From: Sphaerosporella brunnea | Taxonomy: Eukaryota > Ascomycota > Pezizomycetes > Pezizales > Pyronemataceae | Direction of reading: 5' to 3' | Length of the DNA: 64,000 nt | Assembly (NCBI GenBank): GCA_008704415.1 | Contig: VXIS01000175.1 | Span: forward strand, 33,497-97,496 | Part shown: piece after piece, positions 34,821-46,520 of the stretch | Numbering within the stretch: the stretch's first letter is position 1 | Layout of the letters: each line of letters starts with the position of its first letter | Notes under the pieces: generated by a model | The model's database searches: none | What the model saw: only the letters and a program-made list of their open reading frames with translations | Told to the model about the DNA's origin: nothing | Made by a program: the position numbers and the translations under genes

Positions 34821-36587
34821 TCAGTCCATGAAGTTTTGAAACAAAGCTGAAACACTCTCTCCTGCGCTTGAGTCAGCATCGGCTTCTTCGCTCGGACCGT
34901 GCCAGGAAAGCCAACCGTTATGGTTCCTCCGAATAGCTTCACCAAGCAAAATACTCAAATCGATGACGGTAAGTTTTCCCCTAGTACCGGCACCACTCGC
35001 AGCGAGACCATCCGTCTTTCCTCCCGGCAGCTTGGAAGCGTCGATGGGGAAGCTGTTAGTCACGACGACTTGATCAATGTATTGGCAAGTATCCATCTCC
35101 TTGAGACAGTCGCCGCCAAAGACTCCGTGGGTCGCCAGGCAAATGACCTTCTTGGCGTTGGCCCTCTTCTTGCAGTGCTCTGCCGCGGCAATCCAGGTGG
35201 CCGAGCGATCAATCATGTCGTCGAGCAGAAGGACCGTCTTGTTCTTGACGTCTCCGACAAGAGTGATCATCCGCTCAGTTCCTGACATGGCGTCCGCCTC
35301 TTCCTCGTCATCCGAGTTGTGAGCATCAATAGTGCCGCCCAGAGCGTCATCCGCACCGCCGCCGCCGCCGCCGCCACGAAGGGAATGCAGGGAATGAATG
35401 GAAGAGAGCATGGGGTCAATGTCGGCAACAGCGGACTGTGCAGGCGAAGGGGAGGGGTAATCGTCATCGACGATGTGACCCTGAACCAAGCGACCGTACG
35501 TCACAGACTGGGCATGATCATCGGTGTATTCCTCGTCAAAGTCGTCCTGCGGGTGGGGAGGAAGGGTCATGCTGCTGGACATGGAATCCACGGGACGCAC
35601 AGAAGGGGAGTTTCCGTTCTCCGAAATCCCCAAACCGTTGAGACCGTTGGCGATACCATTGGTGTATCCGTTTCCATTATTCGGGGCAGTGACGCGGATG
35701 CGCTCATCCTCTTCGTCACCATGTTCACTCACCGCCGGGGAGTGACGGTTGGACTGAATTCGAGAGCTCATCCAGCCATCACGAACGCGACGACGGTCGG
35801 TAGTGATCAGCGCGAAGTTGAGTTTGAGAACATCGGCCAGTTGGGTAACTCGCTTGGTACCTCCCGGGTTCTTAGAGACAACAACGCAGTTACGCCAATC
35901 CGGGATGTTGTGACGGATCCAGCGCGCAAGAAGAGGCTCAGCGTATAGGTTATCAACGGGCTTCGTGAAGAAGCCCTGCATCTGCGAGGCGTGCAAGTCG
36001 ACCGTGATGACATGGTCGACGCCGGCAATGTGAAGTAGGTTTGCGACCACTGTGAAAAAAAAATAAAAAAAAATAGTCAGGCCAAAATCCAAGAACGAGT
36101 TGTCGTACGAAATGAGTAAGGGATGACGTACTGCGTGCAGTGATGGCGCCTCTGTGAGCCTTCTTCTTTGACTGCTTGGAGTATGGGAAATATGGCATGA
36201 CAGCTTTTGTCGGAAGTCAGCATTTAAATGATTTCCCGACAATCTGCAGCACTAGATTGCAGAGAAATCGTACCGGTGATCTTGTTTGCAGACCCGCCCT
36301 TGCAGGCCGAAATCAAGATCAACAACTCGATTATGCTGTCGTTGACGCTGCGACGCAGTCAGAAAGCCCGTGACCTCCGAAAGAAGTTGTCAATCTGCGT
36401 ACTTTTGACTTCCGCTCTGCACAATGAAGACATCTTGATCTCTGACGGAGCATCCGACTTCAACGCTGGTCTCGCCGTTCGCGAATTTCTTCAGCCGGCA
36501 CTTAGCCGGGGAGGTTCCAAGGCGCTCGCAGATCGAGTCGCAGAGACCAGGATGCGAAGATCCCGAAAATATTCTGGCGCGGCGCAT
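34821..36587 (-). CDS. PRS1: Ribose-phosphate pyrophosphokinase (PRPP synthetase), Prs1 type with large insertion
   Basis: 519 aa in four exons: 36587-36403, 36347-36274, 36203-36132 and 36049-34821 (introns 55, 70 and 82 bp). The enzyme makes PRPP from ribose 5-phosphate and ATP for purine, pyrimidine, His, Trp and NAD synthesis. The start MRRARIFSGSSHPGLCDSIC matches the Prs1 start. KKFANGETSVEVGCSVRDQD, the Ser/Lys-rich loop PYFPYSKQSKKKAHRGAITA, VDLHASQMQGFFTKPVDNLY, VVVSKNPGGTKRV and the PRPP loop VLLLDDMIDRSATW follow in order. Between TTDRRR (about residue 210) and MITLVGDVKNK lies an insertion of roughly 140 residues, Asn/Ser/Asp-rich with a run of Gly. Yeast Prs1 has a similar non-homologous region at this place, which ties it to cell-integrity signalling, so this is probably the Prs1 orthologue working in a hetero-oligomer with other Prs subunits. 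Assignment to Prs1 rather than Prs5 is from the N-terminus and insertion position. Confidence 0.9.
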
Positions 36588-38067
36588 ATTTTAGAGGTAG
36601 TGGTGGTGGTGGTGGTGGTGAAAAAGATTAAGTTGGGAGTATGGCGGGGTGTGGGGTGGTTGGTTGCAATGGAGCGATGAGGTCTAAAAACAAGATGCAG
36701 GATGTCGTTGTTAAGGCGAAGGCTGCAAGACTCCACACAGGTTTCAGAAGGGGTCGAAAACTATCGCGAGAAGAATATAGAAAGAAGTCTGGAAGGAGGT
36801 GGTTCGTCGAGAGGGGTATCTCCCCGGAAAAAAAGAGTGAAGAAAAATTCTCAGTTTCGGTCTTGGTAGAAAACCCTTCTGCGGGCCAAGCCTCGCTACC
36901 CGACGTGGCAACGCGACACGTGCAATTCCATCAACTTCCATCGCGGCGATTGAGAAGCCAGATGATGCTTTGGCTCAAGCATAGGTACGAGTACTTGAGC
37001 CCGCGAGTCATGCTTCAACTTCATGGTTGCCGACTGCTCCCTCAACCCCCCAGCCGTCGGGATTTCGATCAAAATCGCAAAGTTTGAACGGCCGAGACAG
37101 GAGCGCGGGGAGACACTTGGACGATGCATGAACGTCGAGCGATGACCAGGAACCGTCAGATAAAATCTCGGTTTCCGCTCTGTAGGATATGATACCGAGC
37201 TCCAGTCTTACGCTTCCAGCAACACGATCGCTATCAGTTCGTCCTTCTGCCGGAGCCAGGCGGACCTACGGGCCTCCGGTCGTGCTTCTTCGGTGACTAA
37301 GATTAGAAGTAGCTCATGTAGCATCACTCGATCCAGATAACCTCCCAGCTAGATAAATCCCATAGTTATACCTACCTATATAGAAGAGGAGCTATTAGCG
37401 AGCAGTCTTGGTGGCTCCTGTCATGAGAGCTCAATTTCAGACACAAGCTCCTCGTCGCAGCTCTCGAATTCGAGGTACATATGGTCATTAATGGTGCAAT
37501 GGCATTGATTGTCATTGCCCTTGCCTGCACTCAGTGCAGAGCCGCTCAGCCCTACCCGCTCATGGACCTTGGACTCACATCCGAGTGTCTCAGTGCGCGG
37601 CAGCGAATTTCCGGCCCCACGAAGTCAATGAAAAGAGAAAACCATATCCATGCTCGGTAGAATTAATCGTGCAGTTGATCACGATACAGATAGGTATGGT
37701 ATTCGGATATACTCCCCCGGAGAAACAATATCAACACAGATAGAGATATTCGTACATCCGGAAATGCATCGCTGCGAAGAGAAACAAAAAAATTGCAGAA
37801 GATTCCCAGTACAAATGCGTCGAAAATACTGATGAAAAAGCAGCAGAGAAACACCAGATTATCCCAAGCGCGCATCATGATGGCAAGTCAAAATATAACA
37901 TATCGAACACTCCCACACGTGAAAGAAGCGGCCGCTAAAATGAAACATCTGACAATCGCAAACAGAAACACCACCCAACAAAAACCCGCGAGAAAACGCC
38001 AAAGTCGAGAACGACGACGACGGTGATGGCGGCATTGATCGAGATGCTAATCAAGCTGTGCAGCTAC
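36588..38067. other. Intergenic region
   Basis: A (GGT)n tract at about 36597-36620 lies just upstream of the PRPP synthetase start. No gene supported in the 1.5 kb; open frames are short and lack known motifs. Confidence 0.5.
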
Positions 38068-39695
38068 TTACATGGTACCGCGTAGTCGGTGGTACGCAGC
38101 GTACTCTTCTATGGTAGGACGACTCTTCGCAGATTCCAACGAAGGCTGGTCCGGGCAACGGATGAGCTTGAATCGATAGTAAGCAGGTCGCTCTGAGGAG
38201 CGAGGTTCGACCAAGTCTCGGTGGGCAACCATGTATAACCCATCGTAGCGAAAGCCGCACCGTGGATAAATGGCTTTCTTGAGCTCGCAAGGGCCACGGC
38301 GAATTACGCGAACGGGCTTCCTGCGAATTAACGACAGGACCAGGGACTTTGTCGCATTAGTCAAGACAGGCAATTCACCGTCGCCATGGGGGATATCGCT
38401 GATGGTCCCGGAGTAGTAAAGCTCCTCGCCGGTATCCTTATCCTTGTACTCGGAATCGGCAGACACAACAATTGAGAAACATCCTTCAGAAATGCGACCG
38501 AATATGCCACCCTGCCGGGAACCATGGGCACCGTCTCTCAGCGCGCAGAGCTGATATGGCCACCAACTGCAAAAACGTTAGCATCTGAGTAATAAGAGGA
38601 GGGGTAGTAGGTAGGAACCTACTCTCCAACCTGCAGACCATTGTGCCCAAAAACATCGGCTTGGCGTTTGTCGGCATTTGGTAGCAGCCTCATTGTCAAA
38701 ATCCCGTTTGTGTTTCGGTAGCGCTGGATGCCGCGCATGAGATGTGCAGCCAGTCCCGATAAACTGGATGCCACGGCGAGGTTACCGGTGTTTGCGGAGT
38801 CCGCCTCTTCCACATCGCTCTCATCGCTCAAAAGATCCAAGTCGGAGCCGACAGTCAGAGCGGACGGTGCAAAGTCTCTCTGGTTCCAACGGTCAAGGAT
38901 TTGACTGGCCATGTCCTTGATATCGTCACCGAATGACGCACCTGATTTCAAGAGTCCAAGTGCGACGTTAATTTTGGACTCCCTAATCCAGCTCTCGGCT
39001 TTATCGTCCGGAAAGATGAAGAACGCAAGATCGTTCAGCAGCCGTTTCAGGTCCTTAACATGATCAGACGTGACAGAGATCAGCCCTTGTTCCTGAACCA
39101 TCTTGTGGAGCTTCTGGATTTTGTGCCTCCATGCATACAGTCGGCCGAGTTCTGGGAGCTGAGCGAACTTCAGGCGGAGATCTTCAGAGCCTTCACGGGG
39201 AGCCAACGAGGCACCACGGGGGTTGGATCCACTTGCGGTGGAATGAAGTTCGGAAGCCTCGGACTCACGGGTCGCTGGCTGTGGCAAAGGCCGAGCTTTC
39301 AAAATCTCGGTCCTTGGAGTGTTCGAGGTTTGAGGGCTCGTTAGGCCGCTTGGTGCAGGCCTGAACAACGGGTTCTCCTCTGCAGTGAAGGGCTGCCTCG
39401 AAGTACCAGTATTGGTGGTAACTAAACTGGAGGTACGCCTTCTTGGGAGTATGACGACGGCAAATGACCAGCCTGGGGGGATCAGAGTCGCGTCGGACTG
39501 AGGGACATCATCAGCGGGATCAGACCCGATAGTGGCCGTGTCGGAAGCGCCGGCTATGGCATCATTAGTGGGGGAAAAAGTCAGTCGAGAGCCAGCATAC
39601 TTACATTCGGTCGACATCTCGCGCACCTTTTTATTGGTAGTGGCAGGTGGTGTCTCTGAATCGTCAGAGTAGCTGCGCTTCAAGAAGGGAGGCAT
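38068..39695 (-). CDS. SRA-YDG domain protein, putative reader of methylated DNA
   Basis: 506 aa in three exons: 39695-39605, 39553-38623 and 38566-38068. The 51-bp intron 39554-39604 (GTAAGT, branch CTGAC, acceptor ATAG) is a multiple of three without a stop, so retention would simply add 17 residues. The 56-bp intron 38567-38622 has branch GCTAAC. The N-terminal ~170 residues are Ser/Thr/Pro-rich. A helical region follows (LGRLYAWRHKIQKLHKMVQE, ESKINVALGLLKSGASFGDD, MASQILDRWNQRDF) that recalls a TFIIS N-terminal-like bundle; this is a guess. The last ~170 residues form the SRA-YDG domain: VFGHNGLQVGDWWPYQLCAL, GGIFGRISEGCFSIVVSADS, YKDKDTGEELYYSGTISD and the signature FRYDGLYMVAHRD. SRA domains in UHRF1 and plant SUVH proteins flip out 5-methylcytosine. 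Here there is no RING, PHD or SET domain, so the partner is unknown. Confidence 0.85.
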
Positions 39696-40846
39696 CGTGG
39701 CTTTATATAGTTGGCGCCCTAGGAAAAGGAGCACTTCTCGATTAGTATTTGCCCTATTTTGTGGTTTGTTCGATGGTGTCTGGAAGGCCTTAGACGAGGG
39801 TTGATGCGAATGCCGCCGCCGAGGGTCGACAGGCTACGGCGGTAAGGTTTCGTTCCTGGGAACCTCACGGCACTTCAGCCTGGCACTGGATTTGCAGCGG
39901 CGTCGTCGGGAAGACCATACGTTGTGGTGGCACGTTGATGAAGTCGTGATGATGACTGCCGGACTCGAAGCGACGACGGCAGTGACGCCGCTAGCCTCTA
40001 ACTCTAGTAGTGAAGAGTTGAGTCAGTCTTGGCGGTTTGAGGATCTCGCACGCTGTGCAACATGCAGGCGCCCCGCAATGGCAGTGCAAGCTTTATCAGC
40101 TGGAGGGGAAGGCTCTTTCACTTCGCTTTTCTGCCATTTGCTCGGAGGCCCCTTGGCAAGTCACATTTGCTGTTTGTTTTTCATGGCCAAAGCTACATAG
40201 TAGAATAGTATGCACGATGGCCACTGGCCAGAGCCGCAGCCACGTGGGTTTCGCTTGATCAACGCATTAGAAGTCGAAACTCTGCCATAGCATGCGGGGC
40301 TTCACGGAGAAAGTTAGGGCGTGTAAACAAGGGCAGAACGGGTCACGAAGCATCAGGTATGTAGAGTGCCTAGGTATGTATGTATGTATGTATGTATGTA
40401 TGTATGTATGTATGTATGTATGTATGATTGAGAAGCCCCCATAAGAAGTTAAGAAGTTACAGCTGGCTGTTTCTATGACCATAGGTACCATTTGGCACGA
40501 AATCAGCTTTGAGGTGACAATTCACAACTGCCATGAGTTGAGATCAACTGACATGGTCGGAAAAAAGAAAGCATGGTATACTAAGCAGTCGGACACACAA
40601 AAAAAAAAAAAGAAAACTCCAGGTCTACAGATAAAAACCGCAAAAGATATCAACAACAAAGAACCCACCCACAACACCGGAAGAGAGGAAAATAAAACAC
40701 CGAGCCCAGTAAATACATATATAAAGTAAACCCATTGCAAATGACATTCAGCCCGGAAATGATCCAGTGCTCCTTAAATACCAACAGCAATCGCAAATGC
40801 TCCGTGCCAAGCGCCAATTATACCACGCGTAAAATCCGTCAAATCG
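39696..40846. other. Intergenic region with a tetranucleotide microsatellite
   Basis: Holds the SRA gene promoter and the 3' UTR of the next minus-strand gene. A (GTAT)n repeat lies at 40374-40426. An A run sits near 40600-40612. No gene supported. Confidence 0.55.
40374..40426. repeat. (GTAT)13 microsatellite
   Basis: About 13 uninterrupted copies of the tetranucleotide, 53 bp. Confidence 0.9.
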
Positions 40847-41503
40847 TCAATCTCCGAGTCCTCTCCTTCTCGTTGGTTCTCTTTCCCGCTTGCCGGCCGT
40901 AGGCCGCCTCGCCCTCGCCCGTGCTGAGGCTGCCGCCGCTGTTGCGCTCCTGGTGTACGGCCTCTTGTAGACCTCGAGAGAATACTCATCGCCGTCGCCA
41001 TCGTCGTCATCCACCTCCATCCTCGAATCAACTGAGATTTTTCCGGCCGAATCACCAGAGCTGTGGCCCATCTTATCGTTTTCCTTCTTATTGTCATCTT
41101 TGTCGACGTCTATTTCTCTTTTCCTGGCTGACTCAATGCCGACCCTCCCTTCATCCTCCACCTTTGCCAGTTCCGCCTGGAAATCGTAAGGCGTCCCAGC
41201 AGCCTCCGCAGCTTCCCGTTCATCTTTTAACCGCCCCAATTCCCCCTGCGTAACATCGGAGCATGGTCCGCATGTGGTGAAAGCGCAGGCCTCGACGATG
41301 CAACGCCACGGTGCCTTCTCGCGGTCGGCGTCGGCGGTAGCTAGGCTACCGTACAGCTCACTGTACCATTGCTTTGCGGCCTTTGTGCGGGGTATCGGCG
41401 GGTTGTAATTTGTGAAGGGCTCGCGGCATCGGTGACAGATGAAGCTGCGCAGGTGCGGCGAGTGAACGAAGAAGTGCCCGCCGCTGGATTTACATTCGTA
41501 CAT
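40847..41503 (-). CDS. Hypothetical protein with cysteine pairs and charged C-terminus
   Basis: 218 aa from ATG 41503 to TGA at 40847-40849, no intron required. The N-terminal 90 residues contain MYECKSSGGHFF, ICHRCREPF and then CIVEACAFTTCGPC, seven cysteines whose spacing suggests zinc binding. The rest is charged (GRVGIESARKREIDVDKDD) and ends in an Arg-rich tail (YTRSATAAAASARARARRPT). I do not know the family. The Lys/Arg blocks could direct it to the nucleus, which is inference only. An upstream exon is possible because the C/H-rich part starts right at the first ATG. Confidence 0.6.
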   Translation of the reverse strand: MYECKSSGGHFFVHSPHLRSFICHRCREPFTNYNPPIPRTKAAKQWYSELYGSLATADADREKAPWRCIVEACAFTTCGPCSDVTQGELGRLKDEREAAEAAGTPYDFQAELAKVEDEGRVGIESARKREIDVDKDDNKKENDKMGHSSGDSAGKISVDSRMEVDDDDGDGDEYSLEVYKRPYTRSATAAAASARARARRPTAGKREREPTRRRGLGD

Positions 41504-43621
41504 TTGTCAGTTTTGTGTGTGCGTGTTTTTTCCTTCCCCCGTTGTTGCCGTGCTCGAATGGTGGTGGTGGTGGGTTGATAGTGATGGTGATTGCGGTGGT
41601 TGTGTTTTTTTTTTGGTGGAGGTGCCCAACCAACGCTGTGAACAAAGTGTTCTTGCTTGCCTGTGTCCGAGACGAATTGACCAGCCAGCTGCGACGCCTG
41701 CGGCAAGGAAGTGTCGTTTGCCGCTGGTGCGTTGCGCGACCCTTGTTTGCCTTATCCGACCGTGACCGTAGGGCGGGAAGTGCGCAACGGCCCGCTGAGC
41801 GAGAGATCTGTTTCACTCCACAAAAAGCGGGGGGGGGGGGGCAGGTGGGCGGAGTGCGGCGAGGGCAGTAAAGTGATAAGTAATAGAGAGAAGGAGAAAG
41901 AAAGAATTAAAACTAGCGAAGGAAACAAGACAACAGAATAACACGCCGCCCGCTCGCTATCTGAGTGATGAAGTGAACGAAGAAGGAAGTGCACAAAGTG
42001 AAGGGGAGGGGGGGAGGGGGGGGGGGAGGGGGAGGGGGAGAAGGGGAAGAGAGGAAAGGAGAAGAAGGAGAATGAGGGGGAGGAGGAGGGGGAGGAGGCG
42101 TGCTAGATACGCAGGAGGTGAGATGATGCTGGGACGGAACAGAGGGAAAGGGCAAAAACGGATCAATTCCATCATGCACATCATCGAGCATGGGCACCAA
42201 GAAGTTAAGCTAAGCGGGCAGCAGGCGGCGGCAGGAGGAAAGCAAAAAAGGAGCTGTAGTTACGTATATGCTCATGATGCCATCTATCTAGAGACATCCC
42301 CGCAGCGCGAGCTGTATGTATGTGATGTAGAGGACGTAGTGGTCGCAGCACCAAATAAGGGATCCGGGGGGACCACCACAAGCTGGCGATTCCGCAAATC
42401 CCTCCACCGAAACCTTCCAATTACCTAGGCCACCACTAGATAGACGCCGTCGCGCCTCTTCTCGCTCATGTGCATGGCCTGCCGAAAATGCCAGGTCGGC
42501 GTCCACAGCGGGCCGGCGCCTCGGACTCTGCGCATATGATATTATGCAACCTGGCAATACAGCCGGACAAAGGGGAAGGGGGAAAGGAGAAAAGTTTCTT
42601 CTCGCATACGTAGATATCGATGCCAGGCACGAAGTCCAGGACCTAGGTATGCAGATAGATATCGATGCCTTTGCTTCTCGACGATTTTTCTCTGCGTTCA
42701 ACCCCGGCTAGCCACATATGCATTGATATCCGCCAAGGGCCTGCCCCTCGCCGTCGTGCGGGAGTTATGTAAAGGAGAACAGCCAGGTCCCAATTGCAAC
42801 GTCGTCAACAACTGCCGTCTCCAGTGCAAGCTGCAAGTTGCGTTCCGAAGCCGCCGCATATACGGTAGGTATGTACCTAGGCATATACTCGACCCGGCTT
42901 AGCCGACCCAATCAAGCAAAGGACGCCTCCACGGGCCCTCCAGTGATAAACGCGCGTTCGTCGTGCGCGTTTGCTGTCGTGCTTGGCTGATCAAACCGTT
43001 AACCAACAAGTCAAACGACCGGCTCGGCGTGCAGACAGGATTGGTGTTGCCCTGCATAGTGCCGCCCGCTTGCTGAGCGGGTGATGTGGTGGCAGCGACA
43101 CCAGGTATCTCAACCTGCTCGGCATGCGGCAGATGCCACGTGCCAGTCATTAGGGCTGGGGGGTCTTTGTGTCTGTCAAAGAATACTGGAGCATGTGCAC
43201 AGGGCTCTTGAGACATTTGCAACCCGTCCTTGCAAACAACGTCGTTCGGCAACTGGCGCCGTTGTGGCCGCGCGGTGATTCGGCATCGCGGCTGTCGGTA
43301 CCTGCTGTGATGGCAACGTGTGTGTCACGAGTCGGCTTTTCTGAGCGATCAGCGGGGATAGATAGGTAGGTGCTTCAAACACTGCTGATCGATTGTTTCA
43401 GCGGTGGAGACAAAACAGCCAACGCCACTGTTCATGGCTAGCCCCTGATGATCCGGACGTCATTCCCGCAGGCTGAAGGGTCGCCTGTTCTGGGCCCTGG
43501 ATGAAGAGCCTTAAACCAAGTGAATGTGTGTTGTGTGTAATCAAGTTTATTGTATGTACTTATGTAAGCTTGTTGGTATCAGCTCGGGCGTCAACTAACA
43601 CTTGCGCATGACATAGCATCA
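41504..43621. other. Gene-free region with homopurine tract
   Basis: 42000-42072 on the plus strand is unbroken purine, very G-rich, followed after one T by 25 more purines. Open frames through this tract are artefacts of composition. 42890-43260 (minus) has open frames without recognisable content. No gene supported. Confidence 0.5.
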
Positions 43622-44500
43622 TCACCAATGAGCTTGAAAGTACGAGTAAACACCCGTGTGGTGACCACACGGTGTGGAGTCATTAGGACAGCGCCACTTA
43701 AGGTGAAGCACGTGAAGAATAAAATATGTACATCGGCCCTCAAAAACCTCATTGTACACCACGTTGAGACAATGCACGTCCCTTCCAGATGTCGTCTCTG
43801 GCAACAGCACGCTGACACGATCACCCCTTTTTGCGCGGGACAGCGCCACATAGTTGTCCGTGACTGAATACCTCCTCCTGCACATTGACACCAACGTACT
43901 TCAGCGACTGCCCTTGGGACTTATTCATCGTCATAGGGAACGCCAAGCGCACAGGATATTGAACCCGGATCAACTTGAACGACATATCCCCGTCAGCAGC
44001 GCTGACAATCTTGATCTTTGGAAGCATCATACTGCGTCCCAGGCCAACTCCCGTCCATATAACAGCTGTCGCCCCAAATTAGCTACAATCCATCGCGCTG
44101 ATGCCGCAAGGAAAGACTTACCACCAACAACATTCCGTTCAAGGTGCGTTACTTGTAAGCGGGTACCGTTACATAGACCCTGAATGGGATTTATGTTGCG
44201 GATGAGGATGATCGGAGCACCGACTTTCAGACGCAATTTGTGCGGAGGCACTCCATTCACATCGAGAGAATTCAGGTATTCCTCTCCAAATGTCTGTTCA
44301 TCCTCGGTAGAGACGCTGTCGATGCTCTTGTACTCACGGTCATCGCCAGGTAGCCGCCCTAACAAATCGTCGTTCAGGGAGTTGACATCTACATTTCGTG
44401 CCGCGAGGACTGCTCTCTCAGCGAGGAATTCAGGAGTCGGCACACCGTCTCTCAAGCCTGGATAAACATGATCGAATAATGCTTCCACCGTGTTCAAGTG
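43622..44500 (-). pseudogene. Broken Pif1/Helitron-type helicase, C-terminal part
   Basis: Homology on the minus strand starts near 44500 (HLNTVEALFDHVYPGL) and continues FLAERAVLAARNVDVNSLND, LNSLDVNGVPPHKLRLKVGA, PIILIRNINPIQGLCNGTRL, IKIVSAADGDMSFKLIRVQY, PVRLAFPMTMNKSQGQSLKY, VNVQEEVFSHGQL and VALSRAKRGDRVSVLLPE. These are the C-terminal helicase motifs of Pif1-like and Helitron RepHel proteins, including the Gln-rich motif NKSQGQSL and the final ALSRAKR motif. A 56-bp intron (44121-44066, GTAAGT...CGACAG) still splices in frame. Two lesions are visible: a frameshift near 43855 between GHGQL-like SHGQL and VALSRA, and loss of everything upstream of the middle of the protein (no Walker A, no replication-initiator domain). 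The sequence beyond 44500 is unrelated repeats. It is thus a truncated transposon remnant. A truncated cellular Pif1 copy is less likely because of the Helitron-like wording of the motifs. Confidence 0.78.
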
Positions 44501-44569
44501 CAAAAGAAATAGATGGGAGCAACTTGATGTGATCTGGCCGCTTGCTCTGCTCATTCCCATCGCCATGCT

Positions 44570-44700
44570 AGAGTTGCGCAGTCGCTTCCCAGTGCCGCCG
44601 CTGAAGCTCCTCCACGGCTCCACTCCAGAATAGTAGAGCTGGACAGTCGCTCCGCAGTGTCGTCGCTAAAGCTCCTCCACGGCTCCGCTCCACAATATTA
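44570..44700. repeat. Two diverged ~65-bp tandem copies
   Basis: Copy 1 (about 44570-44634) and copy 2 (about 44635-44700) share GCTCCTCCACGGCTCC followed by RCTCCASAATA. Several differences between them are C/T or G/A transitions (GCCGCC versus GTCGTC, TGAAG versus TAAAG). They lie just beyond the broken end of the helicase. Confidence 0.6.
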
Positions 44701-46520
44701 GGGTTGCGCCACCGGGTTGAGTTGAGCCTCCGGTAAACGCCACCGGAAAACGCCACACCACTGCTCTATATAGGGATAAAAAATAATAATAGTAATATTT
44801 GACGGGCTCGATATTTCCGGTTGGGCCATCGCTAGAGTAGTTTTGCATCGAGCCCCCCATGCTTGGAGTAGCAGGTGTCAGACATACTCTAGATTGACTG
44901 TCCATGATAAATCACCGGTCTTCAGGAAACGGTTGGGGGCCACCGAAATGCATGCAGTAGGATCGCAGTGCATCACACCCACCTTGATTCACCATATGTA
45001 TTCCTATTTTACACGTTGCGGTTGACTTCCGGAATATCTATCTCCAATCGAAGCTCATACCACCGCCAACTTTCCAGGTTTGTTTCACCCTGCGTCGGGA
45101 CTCAGCACGTAGCCCAATCATTCGCGAGTGATATCACATATACCTTTTCTTCGGACAACTCGAGCCCCTGCCGCACACCGGCCACGCAGTACATGTCCCG
45201 ATCACTCGGCCGGATCAAGGCTTCGTACCACTTCTTCGAGCTCGGACACTTGATCTATCGAACACAAATTGGAACACAGCATGACGCAACCAAAAAACCA
45301 AATCACTGCATCTCACACAACACAACAGAAAGTGCCAAATAACTACCCCATGATCAACGGATCATAGCTTGAGAACAGAAAACGGGTATCTGCAGGCTTT
45401 TCTGGAGTGTAGAGTTTTCCTTGCACGCAATAATAATGGGGAAGTGTGAAGCCGCGCGGGTTTTTGCTGGATAGGTACCGAGTGCGAGTGCAGGTTTAAA
45501 CAGCGAGTGAGTTGCCAACATATATACAGACACTGTATTGTACGAGTCCAGCACACCAAGTCTCCAACCCGAGTGACCGCCTTACCTTCGCACATCTCCG
45601 ACAGCACGCAATTGGTGCGATCTCCCACTCCATGGTCATCGCGATCGAACCAACTCCGCCCGCCTTTGTCCACCCGAAGCTCCTTCGGTCTGTGCGAGGA
45701 GGACAACTCGCAGCAAACATCTCAATCTGCACCGAACCCATCCAGACAGCAAGTCAGCAAGCAGCGTGATAACACATCTGTTCATCATTGGTCCTAACAG
45801 TAGAGTACACCACATAACTCACCGAGACCTGACAACCTACCTAGCTGCAGACGGCGAACATCGCTCACACACACTCGCAAAAGGCCAAACTGATAGTATG
45901 TGGTAGTTAGGTGGTATACAAACTCCATTCATTCCATCCCTTCCCTCAACGCTCAACACTCTCCTAGATAGAACTATTTACTTTAAGGGAAAAAAAAAAA
46001 GGAAAACAGGAGTAAATAAAAAAAAGAAAAAAGCACATTGTTAGTATGTGTGTATGTAGAGCAGAGCACCTACTAATATACAAGTAGGTAGACAGGGTTG
46101 TAGAAATTAATCATAAAAGCGTAAAGCGTAAAGTATACCTCCGCCGTCATAAGAGTAAATCGTCAAAAAACTCCAAGTATGAGAAAAAAAAAAACGCCGT
46201 CCGATATGAAGAAAAAGGAAACATGATTGATGGGTCGAATATACAAGTCGCTGCAAGGGATAGAATGAACAGATACAACCAAAAAAAAAAAAGAAAAAAG
46301 AAAAATAATAATTGAACGCTCCAACAATGCAACAGTTCAAACAGGTGGGTCTATCAACAATCGCAATCGCGATACTCTCCAGAAAGACAAAGGGAAAAAG
46401 CAAAAAGAAGGGAAAAAACAAAAAAACTAAAACAAATCATAATAAATTCTAGAAGCTCATACTCATTAAAAGTCGTGATGGTGGGTCGTAATCGTCAAAT
46501 CGTGACAGTCGTGAAACTCA
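44701..46520. other. Intergenic region, A-rich on the right
   Basis: No gene supported. 45980-46440 has many A-rich tracts on the plus strand and matches a 3' UTR for the minus-strand gene that follows. Confidence 0.5.

Noticed and set aside
42899..43382. Open frames downstream of the helicase remnant
   Set aside because: I looked for a further Helitron coding part or 3' terminus (hairpin plus CTRR) here and found no convincing one.
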